Notes: a model not told the origin generated them from the sequence alone. Positions 8,030-16,277 are shown, counted from the first letter of the stretch. The stretch: 64,000 nt of DNA from Thiobacillus sp. 65-29 (GCA_001899775.1 MKWN01000023.1:162057-226056), one strand, 5' to 3'. Numbers and translations are program-made.

Positions 8030-9004
8030 TTATGAGCTGCGTAAATACATGAACAACAGGAGCATGATCAATGTAACGATCCAGCCCAAGACGTATCGAA
8101 ACATCGCGCGCTGGGCCTTCTCTTTTTCGAGCCAGGTGCGCGGATGAATACCCCTTAGCAGGAAAACAATCTTGCTCGCCAAATTGACGCACACAATGTT
8201 TACAGCGAGCAGCAAACCTGCGCCCACGGCAAGTGCCGGGTTCCCGCTTCCGAGCATGATCCCGAGCGTTGCAGCAGGTGGCAGCAACGCCACGGCGACC
8301 ATTACGCCTACCAGCACCGACGATAGGCCGGTAGTCAACGAAAGAGCGGCTGCCGCACCGGACGCAAGTGCCAAAAAGACGGAGTCGAGCGTGGCGTTGG
8401 TTCGCGATATAAGCTCATTGCTGGTCAGGGCTGATGGCCAAAATAGTCCAAAGATCGCTGAAAAAGCAATCGCCAGCAAAATGCCGACGACAAGGGCCTT
8501 GGCCGACTTTCGCATCAAGATAACATCGCCCAGGGCAGTCCCAAGACTTAGAGCAAGATTTGGACCCAACAACGGCGCGATAACCATCGCACCGATCACA
8601 ACGGCGATATTGTTCTCGATAAGCCCGATCGCCGCCACCAGCGTGGACAAAACCACTAACACAAGAAAATTCGCGTCCAGTCGAGTGCCTTTCTCAACTT
8701 CTTCGTAAAGCAACTCTCTCGCGGCCGTTGCAGCGTCTCTCTTCTTGTTGTCTTCCTCAGCGGACTTTGGCAACGTTGCCTCAACGGACAAGACTACTAT
8801 GCGGGCAGTGGGCTGAGCGCCAAGAATGTTTTGTAGGGTGTCGAGAGCCAACTGAACATTGTCATCATTGACCAGCATCCGCATCTGCCGCATACCATCT
8901 TCCCCGACGACGCCAAGCCTAAGGTCCAATGCTTTTGCTTTCTCAGCGATGGCCGAGACAGTGTCCGAACTACCCGCATCGGCGATGATCTCGACGTATT
9001 TCAT
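8030..9004 (-). CDS. DUF389 (TIGR00341-like) membrane protein, integron cassette
   Basis: A 324-aa protein with a soluble N-terminal domain (about 1-105, starting MKYVEIIADAGSSDTV) and a polytopic C-terminal half (about 110-320). The latter carries the DUF389 signatures IGAMVIAPLLGP and VGVMVAVALLPPAATLG. Family function is unknown. The ATG lies 36 nt after the R' end of attC site 2, a normal cassette leader. GC content is clearly lower than in the surrounding chromosome. It is a large protein for a cassette and appears intact. Confidence 0.88.
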   Translation of the reverse strand: MKYVEIIADAGSSDTVSAIAEKAKALDLRLGVVGEDGMRQMRMLVNDDNVQLALDTLQNILGAQPTARIVVLSVEATLPKSAEEDNKKRDAATAARELLYEEVEKGTRLDANFLVLVVLSTLVAAIGLIENNIAVVIGAMVIAPLLGPNLALSLGTALGDVILMRKSAKALVVGILLAIAFSAIFGLFWPSALTSNELISRTNATLDSVFLALASGAAAALSLTTGLSSVLVGVMVAVALLPPAATLGIMLGSGNPALAVGAGLLLAVNIVCVNLASKIVFLLRGIHPRTWLEKEKAQRAMFRYVLGWIVTLIMLLLFMYLRSS

Positions 9005-9039
9005 GGCCAGTATTCCTTGGTGGCTGTCATGGCAACTGG

Positions 9040-9103
9040 GCCCAACGCCCGAATTCAGCGGCGCGAACGATGAGCGAGCGCCTGCTGGAATGAGATGTCA
9101 GGC
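9040..9103 (-). other. attC site 2
   Basis: A 64-bp imperfect palindrome on the minus strand beginning GCCTGAC and ending GTTGGGC. Inner AGGCG and CGCC parts pair across a variable loop. The last 19 bases (GCTGAATTCGGGCGTTGGG) differ at one position from attC site 3. The TGA stop of the cation efflux cassette gene lies within GCCTGAC. Confidence 0.85.
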
Positions 9104-9718
9104 ATGCACACGACGAAGCTCACGAGCAGACCCAACCAGAACCGTAACCGCTGACTTGAGGAACAAGACTGCGATTGCGGCACCTACGACAATGTCAGGC
9201 CACGCCCTCCCCGTGGCCCAGACCGCCACGGCAGCGCAGATGACCGAACTGTTGGCGATGATGTCATTGCGCGAGCAAAGCCAAACGGAACTCATGTTGA
9301 TGTCGTCAGCGCGATGGCGCCAGAGGAGCGATAAACAAATGCCGTTGGCCGCTAGAGCCATGAACCCAACCACGCCAATCACATCAAACGCGGGCACATA
9401 CGGCACGGCGATCTTGTAGGCAACCTGGCCAAGCACGACGAGGCCAAAGGCCGCCATGATGATGCCTTTGATAAGTGCCGAGAAAGCCTTGGCTCGTGGC
9501 CCTCTTGTAACAGCAAAGATGCTGAACCCGTATACCAGCGCGTCACCAAGCATGTCGAGCGAATCCGCGATCAGCGACACCGACCCGGATAGCAGCCCTG
9601 CCAGAAACTCGATAGCAAACATGACCGCGTTGATGCCCAAGACGATCTTGAGCGTTGCGGCTTGACGGAGCTTCAATGCTTCAAGCTCACAGGCTTTGTC
9701 TGAACAGCAATCATTCAT
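9098..9718 (-). CDS. Short cation efflux (CDF-type) membrane protein, integron cassette
   Basis: A 206-aa product consisting almost only of the six-helix CDF transmembrane region. It starts with a cysteine-rich MNDCCSDKACELE that could bind metal. TM2 carries DSLDMLGD; at the TM5 position it has SRNDIIAN where HxxxD is usual, so zinc selectivity may differ. The cytoplasmic C-terminal domain is absent. ATG 9718 is chosen because the family similarity begins there. The upstream in-frame extension encodes remains of a different, decayed gene. The stop lies inside attC site 2. It is likely a metal-tolerance cassette. Confidence 0.82.
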   Translation of the reverse strand: MNDCCSDKACELEALKLRQAATLKIVLGINAVMFAIEFLAGLLSGSVSLIADSLDMLGDALVYGFSIFAVTRGPRAKAFSALIKGIIMAAFGLVVLGQVAYKIAVPYVPAFDVIGVVGFMALAANGICLSLLWRHRADDINMSSVWLCSRNDIIANSSVICAAVAVWATGRAWPDIVVGAAIAVLFLKSAVTVLVGSARELRRVHA

Positions 9719-9721
9719 ACG

Positions 9722-10011
9722 GTTTGACCATCGCCGCTTCTCCTTGTCCCGGCACTCGATTGTACTGATGATGTGAGTTTCGCCGGTTTCGCCCAGCATG
9801 CCCTCACTTGGTACATGGAGTCGTCCTGTGGGTCTTTGAGGAGGACGTGAAGTCGACCACCGGCGTTCTGCCGGCGTTCCTTGCTCAGTGCGTCCAGCTC
9901 CCCGAGGCCGAGAGCCGGGGGGTTGGCTCATTTCCGATCCTGTAGCCAGCCCTCGTCGTAGCCAGCGTCGCGGATCGGCATGCTGTGGGCAATTGGAATT
10001 TCGTCGGCCAT
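9722..10011 (-). pseudogene. Decayed PD-(D/E)XK nuclease-like gene fragment
   Basis: From ATG 10011 the frame reads MADEIPIAHSMPIRDAGYDE, then WLQDRK, an in-frame TGA where TGG is expected, then ANPPALGLGELDALSKERR and GRLHVLLKDPQDDSMYQV. A one-base shift then leads into MLGETGETHIISTIE and DKEKRRW. This matches from memory a widespread family of about 350-aa proteins with a PD-(D/E)XK-like N-terminus. The remainder is missing and the fragment runs straight into the cation efflux start. Its ATG is 26 nt after attC site 3, so it was once the first gene of this cassette. Confidence 0.6.
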
Positions 10012-10037
10012 GGTAGTAGTTCGACTGTGTTCAAGAC

Positions 10038-10095
10038 GCCCAACGCCTGAATTCAGCCGCCGCCGAAGGCGGTCGGCCGGGATGAAATGTTAGGC
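10038..10095 (-). other. attC site 3
   Basis: A 58-bp site with perfect core sequences: on the minus strand it begins GCCTAAC (R'') and ends GTTGGGC (R'). The central stem GACCGCC-TTC-GGCGGCGGC and the TGAATTCAGGCGTTGGGC end are classical attC features. The TAA stop of the pyrimidine-dimer glycosylase gene lies inside GCCTAAC. This is the best-formed of the three sites. Confidence 0.92.
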
Positions 10096-10530
10096 ACCAC
10101 CCGAGGCTCGCTCCCATGATGCGACAGGCCCTGGTTGTACGTGAAACAATGGATGGCACACAGGGAAGTCTAGATCATGCCATTGGGCAAGTACAGCCGG
10201 ACTGCGCTTGGCTAGCTTTTGTCGCAGGTGATGCCACTCAAGCAAAAGTTGCTCATCATTCACAGGGATGGAACGCACCGACCGGACTGGCCCGATTTTT
10301 GTTGCGTCAAATTTGTAGCCGCGAGTCGTGGCCTCAACATGAATCGCTGCGAGATAAAAATTGATTGCAGAGCGGGACGATGATTGGTTTTTGAATCTTT
10401 CTAGCTGAGGGTGATTGGTGTATCCACGTGTTTCTCCTCGAAGCACGGCCTTGGCGAGAAGTGATTCCCGCCACAGGGCGACAAGGCCTTGTGGGTCGAG
10501 ATATTTAGGGTGGAGTGACCAGAGACGCAT
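10090..10530 (-). CDS. Pyrimidine-dimer DNA glycosylase family protein, integron cassette
   Basis: A 146-aa protein whose N-terminus MRLWSLHPKYLDPQGLVALW matches the Pyr_excise (T4 endonuclease V-like) family, followed by GETRGYTNHPQLERF. T4 endonuclease V removes UV-induced pyrimidine dimers; activity of this member is inferred. The family is common among integron cassettes. ATG 10530 fits the family start; an upstream ATG (10566) lies inside the adjacent IS end. The IS begins 15 bp upstream, so the original cassette leader and attC are gone and expression may depend on the IS. Confidence 0.8.
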   Translation of the reverse strand: MRLWSLHPKYLDPQGLVALWRESLLAKAVLRGETRGYTNHPQLERFKNQSSSRSAINFYLAAIHVEATTRGYKFDATKIGPVRSVRSIPVNDEQLLLEWHHLRQKLAKRSPAVLAQWHDLDFPVCHPLFHVQPGPVASWERASGGA

Positions 10531-10545
10531 CTTGTGGTGCCTTAC

Positions 10546-11184
10546 CAGGCTGCTGAAATACCCCACGCGGATGCGTGGCGCGTTGCATCAAGTGTTCGAT
10601 TTTTCATCCAGTTCGTTCGCATGAGTGGATTTCTGCCCTCATTGAACCTGTTTTCGAGCTTTTGAGGCCCATTTTCTCGTATTTCCTGTCCCTCACGCCA
10701 CCTGTGGACGGATTTTCCCCAGCGTGCGCATGCGCGTGAGGTTGTAGGTCGTCATGGTCAGCACAAACAGCGGGTCGACCTTCTTCCGCCCGCGCACCAT
10801 CACCTGGCGAATGCCCCCGGTTGTATTGGGTCTGCTCCATGAGTTGAGGTTCGGAGCGGATGCTGTAGAACACCTGCAGAAGCATGCCACGCAAGAGCTT
10901 CTCGGGCGCGATGCCGGGGCGCCCGCCTTTGGCGTCGGCTTCGTACATGCCGGAGAACAAGGCATCCATCTTCACCAAAGCGGCGTTGACCATCTGCCGG
11001 ATGGGCCGCAGCGGATGGCCGGCCGGCACGAAATCCTCCAGCTTGCGCAGGGTGAACAGGCTCTCGGTAAAGGTGTCGGGTCCGCGCATGAAGGGGGTCT
11101 GGGGATGGGATCAGTGAATGGCTGTCAGTTTAGCTTCTGCCGGACTGGTGGCGTGCGCCGGCTGGGGAGTATTTCAGCAGCCTG
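10546..11184 (-). mobile_element. Internally deleted IS element (DUF772/DDE transposase type)
   Basis: Sixteen-base perfect terminal inverted repeats CAGGCTGCTGAAATAC (10546-10561 and, inverted, 11169-11184) enclose 639 bp. Inside are only the two ends of a transposase. The terminal repeat and protein resemble the IS1182/IS5-like group that carries DUF772, as recalled from the family. No target-site duplication was recognised. The element borders the 5' end of the cassette array. Confidence 0.8.
10693..11089 (-). pseudogene. Transposase with large internal deletion and frameshift
   Basis: Residues 1-90 (MRGPDTFTESLFTLRKLEDF to LMEQTQYN, 11089-10820) are the intact N-terminal DUF772 region. 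The next recognisable part, in another frame, is IRQVMVRGRKKVDPLFVLTM to IRPQVA (10815-10693), normally the extreme C-terminus of the same transposase. The intervening catalytic DDE region, roughly 250-300 residues in relatives, is deleted. The protein cannot be active, so the element can only move if supplied in trans. Confidence 0.85.
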
Positions 11185-11210
11185 CTAGATGCCCATGCGG
11201 TCCGGTTGCA

Positions 11211-11277
11211 GCACCGCTTGCGGTGCGAAATCGGCATTTGCATCGCGCGCGAACCGGATTCGGCCCGCAAGCGGGCC
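11211..11277. repeat. Two short perfect hairpins in the IS-DUF3301 gap
   Basis: GCACCGC-TT-GCGGTGC (11211-11226) and GGCCCGC-AA-GCGGGCC (11262-11277) lie in the 262-bp stretch between the IS end and the DUF3301 stop. They are flanked by a CCGGTT/AACCGG pair. The second may act as a terminator for rhlE-DUF3301. The rest of this gap shows no convincing gene. Confidence 0.45.
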
Positions 11278-11446
11278 TCATACCCCCTGATGGACAATCC
11301 GGGCTGATAACACTTGATTGTCTTGGCACCGTCGACCATTGCACACCAACGTGCCCACCATGTCGCCAACATGGCGCGCCAGTCCGCCAACCACGCACGT
11401 ACCATCGCGTCGGCTCCAGAAGTCGAGTGAAAAAATCTCTGGCGGC

Positions 11447-11791
11447 TCAGTCGTGCAAACGCGTGACACTCGCCACCCGCCCCGGCTGCCACTCGCCGTC
11501 GAGGCTGACCCATTCGACGCGCTCGCCGAGCATGCGCACAACGCCGGGGCGGCGGTTGTCGCCGGTGTCGGAAAACTCGAAATGGAAATCGCGCTGAAAC
11601 TGCAACTGGCCGCCGGGGTTGCGGGCGAGGCGCAGGCGGCGCAGCGCCACGCTGTCATCGAGGAACTGCACGCCGGCACCGGCGCACGCGTGGCGGCCGG
11701 CGGCGACGGCCTGTTCGCGCGCTTGCAGGCCCGCGTACCAATACCACGCGCCGGCGGCGGCGAGCGCCAGCAGCAGGATTTCCCAGCTCAC
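11447..11791 (-). CDS. DUF3301 family protein
   Basis: A 114-aa protein with one N-terminal hydrophobic helix (about 3-20) followed by a basic, soluble domain containing AREQAVAAGRHACAGAGVQF and ALRRLRLARNPGGQLQFQRDF. These match the DUF3301 family of proteobacteria, function unknown. The start is GTG 11791, overlapping the rhlE stop by four bases (GTGA), so it is translated with rhlE. Confidence 0.85.
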   Translation of the reverse strand: MSWEILLLALAAAGAWYWYAGLQAREQAVAAGRHACAGAGVQFLDDSVALRRLRLARNPGGQLQFQRDFHFEFSDTGDNRRPGVVRMLGERVEWVSLDGEWQPGRVASVTRLHD

Positions 11792-13185
11792 TGTCCGGGG
11801 GGGTCGGACTTGACGGGGCTGCGGAAGAGCGCCGCGACCTGTTTTTTCTTCTGCAGCGGGCGCGCGGGTACGGGCGCGCTGTCGACGCGGCTGGATTCGC
11901 GCGGCTCGTAGGGGGCATCGAACAGGGCGTCGCGCGGTGCGGCCGATGGCGTGCGGACCGGCCCGCGTGCGGGACGTTCGGGGCGGCCGTTGCGCTCGCG
12001 TGATCGGGACGGGCGCGACTCGTAGGCCGGGACGTCGGCGGCGCCGGGCTCGAAGCCGGGGACGATGACCACGTCGATGTCGCGGCCGATGAGTTTTTCG
12101 ATGTCCTTGAGGTAGCGCGTCTCCACCTCGCTCACCAGCGAGATCGCCTCGCCGCTCGCGCCGGCGCGGCCGGTGCGGCCGATGCGATGGACGTAGTCCT
12201 CGGCGTTGTGCGGCAGGTCGTAGTTGACGACGAAGGGCAGCGCCTCGATGTCGATGCCGCGTGCGGCGACGTCGGTGGCGACGAGGACGCGGATGCTGCC
12301 GGCCTTGAAGGCGTCGAGGGCCTTGATGCGTTCCTGCTGGGTCTTGTCGCCGTGGATGGCGTCGGCGTGGATGCCGGCCTTGTTGAGTTCGTTGGACAGA
12401 CGGTTGCAGCCGAGCTTGGTGCCGGTGAAGACGAGTACCTGGTCGAGGTTGCGGCTCTTGATCAGATGCGCGAGCAACTGGCGCTTGCGCTCCTGCTGCA
12501 CCGGATGCACGACCTGAGTGACGGTGACGGCGGTTTCGTTGCGCGCGACCTCGATGAAGGTGGGATGGTTGAGGATGCTGTCGGCGAGCTTGCGGATTTC
12601 CTCGGGGAAGGTGGCGGAGAACATCATGTTCACCCGCTGCGCGGGGAGCAGCGCGACGATGCGCTTGAGATCGGGCATGAAGCCCATGTCGAGCATGCGG
12701 TCGGCTTCGTCGAGTACGAGGGTGTTGACCTGGTTCAACAGCAGGGTTTTGTTCTGCACGTGGTCGAGCAGGCGCCCGGGCGTGGCGACGAGGATTTCGA
12801 CACCGGTCTTGAGGATGGGAATCTGGGTGTTGATGTTGACGCCGCCGTAGACCACCAGCGAGCGCAGCGGCACGTGTTTGGTGTAGGCCTGGATGCTCTC
12901 CTCCACCTGGATCGCCAGTTCGCGGGTGGGGGTGAGGATGAGCGCGCGGATCGGATGCTTGGCGGGCGAGGTGCTGGTGTTGGCGAAGGGGAGCAGGCGC
13001 TGGATCAGCGGCAGCGCGAAGGCGGCGGTCTTGCCGGTGCCGGTTTGCGCCGCGCCGAGGATGTCGCCGCCGTGCAGCGCGAGGGGGATCACCTGCGCCT
13101 GGATCGGCGTGGGAGTGGCGTAGCCCATCTCGTCGAGGGCGCGCAGGATGTCGGGGGCGAGCCCCAGTTCAGCAAATGTCGTCAA
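11788..13185 (-). CDS. rhlE: DEAD-box ATP-dependent RNA helicase RhlE
   Basis: A 465-aa cytoplasmic RNA helicase with all core motifs: Q motif around TPTPIQ (25-30), motif I AQTGTGKT, PTRELA, TPGRLLD, DEAD (LDEADRML), SAT, and the C-terminal VLVATDVAARGID and HRIGRTGR. The C-terminal tail (from about 395) is basic and arginine-rich, as in RhlE proteins that act in ribosome assembly and RNA decay. It is upstream of and overlaps the DUF3301 gene; the upstream neighbour is the YycJ-like hydrolase gene. Confidence 0.95.
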   Translation of the reverse strand: MTTFAELGLAPDILRALDEMGYATPTPIQAQVIPLALHGGDILGAAQTGTGKTAAFALPLIQRLLPFANTSTSPAKHPIRALILTPTRELAIQVEESIQAYTKHVPLRSLVVYGGVNINTQIPILKTGVEILVATPGRLLDHVQNKTLLLNQVNTLVLDEADRMLDMGFMPDLKRIVALLPAQRVNMMFSATFPEEIRKLADSILNHPTFIEVARNETAVTVTQVVHPVQQERKRQLLAHLIKSRNLDQVLVFTGTKLGCNRLSNELNKAGIHADAIHGDKTQQERIKALDAFKAGSIRVLVATDVAARGIDIEALPFVVNYDLPHNAEDYVHRIGRTGRAGASGEAISLVSEVETRYLKDIEKLIGRDIDVVIVPGFEPGAADVPAYESRPSRSRERNGRPERPARGPVRTPSAAPRDALFDAPYEPRESSRVDSAPVPARPLQKKKQVAALFRSPVKSDPPGQ

Positions 13186-13196
13186 GGTGCTTCCAG

Positions 13197-13955
13197 TCAG
13201 ATTTCGATCCAGTCAAAGCCCGCTTCCTGGCAGGCCACGCGTATCTCCCCCGTGTCGCAATCGAGCGCGCCGGCGAGAGCCTGGCACGCGAGTTCCGGCG
13301 TGTTGTTCTTCAGCGAGATGTGCGCCGCCATCACGCATTGCAGCCGGTCGTGGCGAAGCTTCGCCAGCAGGGCCGCCGCCTGGCCGTTTTCCAGGTGGCC
13401 GAAACGCCCGCCGACGCGGCGCTTGAGGCTCGCCGGATACGGCCCGTTCTGCAACATGGCGGCGTCATGGTTGCATTCGAGCACCAGCGCATCGACGCCG
13501 GCCAGCGTCGCCTCGATGTGGGGCGTGGCGCAGCCGGCGTCGGTGAGTACGCCCAGCCGCCGATTGCCGTCACCGAACACGTACTGCACCGGCTCGCGTG
13601 CATCGTGCGGCACCGGGTAGGGCTGGATTTCCAGCCCGTCGATGGCCAGTGCGGCGTGGCTGTCGACCACGCGCACGGCGACGCCGTCGAGATCCTGCGC
13701 CATCGCCAGCGTGCCCGCCGTGAGCCAGACGGGCAGGCGGTGTCGGCGCGCCAGCCGCCCCACTCCGCCGATATGGTCGGCGTGCTCGTGGGTCACCACG
13801 ATGCCGGCGAGCGCGTCCGGTGCCAAGCCCAGCCGCGCCAGCCGCGCCACGCTGTCGGCGAGACCGAAGCCGCAGTCCATCAGCACCCGCGTTGCGCCGG
13901 CTTCCACCACCAGGCCGTTGCCGGCGCTGCCGCTGCCGAGGAAGGCGAACCGCAC
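13197..13955 (-). CDS. YycJ/WalJ-like metallo-beta-lactamase-fold hydrolase
   Basis: A 252-aa cytoplasmic protein beginning MRFAFLGSGSAGNGLVVE, with the di-metal motif THEHADHIGG and later ligands in LTDAGCATPH, LECNHD and AAHISLKN. This is the YycJ/WalJ/VicX-type branch; members are thought to be nucleases, but the substrate here is unknown. The start is GTG 13955. It is 15 bp after the bamC stop on the same strand, a common proteobacterial arrangement of dapA-bamC-MBL. Confidence 0.88.
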   Translation of the reverse strand: MRFAFLGSGSAGNGLVVEAGATRVLMDCGFGLADSVARLARLGLAPDALAGIVVTHEHADHIGGVGRLARRHRLPVWLTAGTLAMAQDLDGVAVRVVDSHAALAIDGLEIQPYPVPHDAREPVQYVFGDGNRRLGVLTDAGCATPHIEATLAGVDALVLECNHDAAMLQNGPYPASLKRRVGGRFGHLENGQAAALLAKLRHDRLQCVMAAHISLKNNTPELACQALAGALDCDTGEIRVACQEAGFDWIEI

Positions 13956-13970
13956 GCGCGCGCCCCGGAT

Positions 13971-15056
13971 TTACTTGAGTTCCTTGTGCAGCAGGTTGAG
14001 GATGCGGGTCTGCGTGCCGGCGTCCGCGCCCTCGACGTTGACGCGGCTCTTCTCGCCGGCGTCGCCGACGACGATGCGCACCTGCGGCGAGGCCTGCGGT
14101 TTCTTGCTGCGCCAGAAGGCGAGTTTGGCGAGTATGCCTTCGTCGCGCTTGCTGGCGTTGTCCGCATCGGGGTCGATGTAACGCACGAAATAGGTGCCCT
14201 TGGCGCGGTCGCGGTCTTCCACCGCGAAGCCGACGCGGTCGAGCGCAAGGCCGACGCGGCGCCACGCGCGGTCGAAGGGCTCGTCCACCTCCAGCAGCGC
14301 GTTGCCGCCGTCACGCACGAGGCGCGCCTGCTCCGGCGTCTGCTGCTGCGCCAGCAGAGTTTGTGCACGGTTGTCCTCGACGCCGAAGCGCAGCATCAAG
14401 CGGCGCAGCATTTCCGCCTCCAGTTCTGGATCGGCGGCGCGCGGCTGCCACACGGTCTTGTCGCGGCCCTCGGTGGCGTAGACCTCCATCATGCCGCGGT
14501 GGCTGAGGTAAATTTCGGTGCCGCCCTGCCCCGCCTCGATGCGGGTGCGGAACTTGTCGCGCTCGGCGGTGGAATACAGACCGTCGAGCACCTTGCCGAG
14601 CGTGCGGCGGATCGCGTCCTGCGGAATCTTGGCGCGGTTTTCCGCCCAGTCGGTTTCCATCACGCCGGTCTCGGGCGATTCCAGATTGATGATGAAGCCG
14701 GTTTCCTGCCAGAAGTCCTTGATCACCGGCCACACCTGCTGTGGCGTGGCCTGCACCACCAGCCAGCGCTGCGTGCCGGCACGCTCGATGCGCGCCTTGT
14801 CCTGCGCCGGCAGCAGCGTCTGCGCACTCGCGGGGGCGCTCTTGCGTTCCTGGCTGTAGGTCGACAGCGTCGCGGCGCCACTGCCCTGGGCATCGGGAAT
14901 GGCGTAGCGGTTGTCACCCGTCGGCGCGACCAGGTCGGGCGGCACTTCCAGCGTCGGCAGCTTGCCGGCCGCCTTGTAGTCGATCTTCTTGGATTCGATC
15001 ATGCCGCAACCGGCGGCGGTCAGGGCGATCAGCAACAACAGGGGCAAAACACGCAT
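13971..15056 (-). CDS. bamC: Outer membrane assembly lipoprotein BamC
   Basis: A 361-aa lipoprotein of the NlpB/DapX family, part of the BAM complex that inserts beta-barrel proteins in the outer membrane. It has a signal peptide with lipobox LTAAGC (C17), an unstructured N-terminal stretch containing LPTLEVPPDL (the conserved BamD-binding region), and two helix-grip domains. Location directly downstream of dapA is the classic arrangement. ATG 15056 is the only sensible start. Confidence 0.92.
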   Translation of the reverse strand: MRVLPLLLLIALTAAGCGMIESKKIDYKAAGKLPTLEVPPDLVAPTGDNRYAIPDAQGSGAATLSTYSQERKSAPASAQTLLPAQDKARIERAGTQRWLVVQATPQQVWPVIKDFWQETGFIINLESPETGVMETDWAENRAKIPQDAIRRTLGKVLDGLYSTAERDKFRTRIEAGQGGTEIYLSHRGMMEVYATEGRDKTVWQPRAADPELEAEMLRRLMLRFGVEDNRAQTLLAQQQTPEQARLVRDGGNALLEVDEPFDRAWRRVGLALDRVGFAVEDRDRAKGTYFVRYIDPDADNASKRDEGILAKLAFWRSKKPQASPQVRIVVGDAGEKSRVNVEGADAGTQTRILNLLHKELK

Positions 15057-15092
15057 GAGAGGTCCTGTGGCGTCAGCGGCAGCGCGGCTGCA

Positions 15093-15983
15093 CTAGATGA
15101 GTCGGGCGTGGCGCATGGCCTCGCGCACGGTGTCGTGGTGGGCCGCCGACAACGGCGTCAACGGCAGGCGCAGCCCGCGGCCGATGAGACCGAGTTCGGC
15201 ACACGCCCACTTGACCGGAATCGGGTTGGCCTCGACGAACAGCTTGCTGTGCAGGGGCAGCAGCAGGTTGTTGAGTTCGCGCGCACGTGCAAGATCCCCG
15301 GCGAACGCGGCCTCGCACATCTGGTGCATGAGTCTGGGCGCGACGTTGGCGGTCACCGAAATCACGCCCTGCCCGCCGAGCAGCAGAAATGGCAGCGCCG
15401 ATGCGTCATCGCCGCTGTACAGCGCCAGATGCGCCGGCGCGCGGCGGATCAGGTCGCTGCCGCGTTCCATGTTGCCGGTGGCGTCCTTGATGCCCACCAC
15501 CCCCGGCACCTCGGCGAGGCGCAGCACGGTGTCGTTGGCGAGATCGGCTACGGTGCGGCCGGGAACGTTGTAGAGGATGAGCGGCAGGTCGACCGCTTCG
15601 GCGATGCGGCGGTAGTGCTGGTAGAGACCTTCCTGCGTCGGTTTGTTGTAGTAGGGCACGACGGACAGGCCGGCCTGCGCACCGGCGGTCTTCGCGCATT
15701 CGGTGAGCTCGATCGCCTCGCTGGTGGAGTTGGCGCCGGTGCCGGCGATCACCGGCACGCGTCCGGCGGCCTGATCGACCACGGTGCGGATGAGGAGGCA
15801 GTGTTCGTCGTAGTCGACGGTCGGCGATTCGCCGGTGGTACCGACGACGACGATGCCGTCGGTGCCTTCGGCAATGTGCCAGTCGACGAGGCGGCGCAGC
15901 GCGTTGAGGTCGACGGTGCCGTCATCCGTCATGGGGGTGACGATCGCGACCAGGCTGCCCCGGGGAGTGTTCATGTCTGCCAT
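15093..15983 (-). CDS. dapA: 4-hydroxy-tetrahydrodipicolinate synthase
   Basis: Condenses pyruvate with aspartate semialdehyde, the first committed step of lysine and diaminopimelate synthesis. The 296-aa TIM barrel has the Schiff-base lysine K166 (GIKDATG), Y138 (LYNVPGRT) and the GTTGE motif (48-52). ATG 15983 is used; an ATG three codons on (MNTPRG) is equally possible and neither has a clear ribosome site. bamC follows 36 bp after the stop. Confidence 0.96.
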   Translation of the reverse strand: MADMNTPRGSLVAIVTPMTDDGTVDLNALRRLVDWHIAEGTDGIVVVGTTGESPTVDYDEHCLLIRTVVDQAAGRVPVIAGTGANSTSEAIELTECAKTAGAQAGLSVVPYYNKPTQEGLYQHYRRIAEAVDLPLILYNVPGRTVADLANDTVLRLAEVPGVVGIKDATGNMERGSDLIRRAPAHLALYSGDDASALPFLLLGGQGVISVTANVAPRLMHQMCEAAFAGDLARARELNNLLLPLHSKLFVEANPIPVKWACAELGLIGRGLRLPLTPLSAAHHDTVREAMRHARLI

Positions 15984-16077
15984 GCTGAGTCCGCAACGCG
16001 CCGCTGGGCGGCGCGATCACAATGAAATCCCATTATTCTAATGCATCTTGGCGCGTGCGGCTTTGCCGGCCAAGGAG

Positions 16078-16277
16078 GCGCCGAACAATTCGGCACCGTC
16101 GTTCCGGCGTACGTCGGAACCCGGTCAAATCAAGCAGCTGGACCCTGGCGTTCGCCGGGGTGACGAATCGTTCGGCGCTTTTCTAACGTTCATGGCGATT
16201 CACCACTCCGGAGCATGAAACGACGAATCGCCTTGAACGTTCCCCTCTCCCCGCCCTCTCCCGCAAGCGGGAGAGGG
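16078..16277. repeat. Clustered palindromic repeats between dapA and zwf
   Basis: The 323-bp gap holds nested inverted repeats and no gene. Arms 16078-16092 and 16164-16178 match 14 of 15, arms 16185-16201 and 16225-16241 match 16 of 17, and 16254-16277 is a perfect 11-bp hairpin around AA. In between lie GTTCCGGCGTACGTCGGAAC and a CCTGGCGTTCGCCGGGG palindrome, resembling the dispersed GTCATTCCGGCG repeats of many proteobacteria. Confidence 0.7.
16254..16277 (-). terminator. Strong hairpin downstream of zwf
   Basis: CCCTCTCCCGC-AA-GCGGGAGAGGG is an 11-bp perfect stem beginning 30 nt beyond the zwf stop on the minus strand. It lacks a clear U-run but is the strongest stem near the end of the fli-zwf transcription unit. 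Confidence 0.5.

Larger units (their letters stand above)
7781..10545 (-). mobile_element. Integron cassette array without integrase (CALIN)
   Basis: Three minus-strand genes (DUF389, short cation efflux protein, pyrimidine-dimer glycosylase) alternate with three attC-like imperfect palindromes, each following the 3' end of a gene. Two stop codons lie inside the attC R'' box, as is common in gene cassettes. Base composition is visibly lower in GC than in flanking genes. No tyrosine integrase (IntI) is present in the window, and an IS element abuts the 5' end of the array, so attI and intI could have been lost or lie elsewhere. The structural evidence is strong; activity is unknown. Confidence 0.8.

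Noticed and set aside
7977-8035. A second candidate attC just after the DUF389 stop, with a GGCGCC-GATG-GGCGCC hairpin
   Set aside because: No RYYYAAC/GTTRRRY pair frames it; site 7781-7871 has better complementary ends.
11185-11446. A possible small gene starting at 11405 on the minus strand (MVRAWLADWRAMLATWWARW...)
   Set aside because: Although GGAG precedes it, the frame runs through the hairpins and into the IS end and has no recognisable similarity.
13176-16025. A 949-codon plus-strand open frame
   Set aside because: It is antisense to the YycJ-like, bamC and dapA genes and has no recognisable domain.
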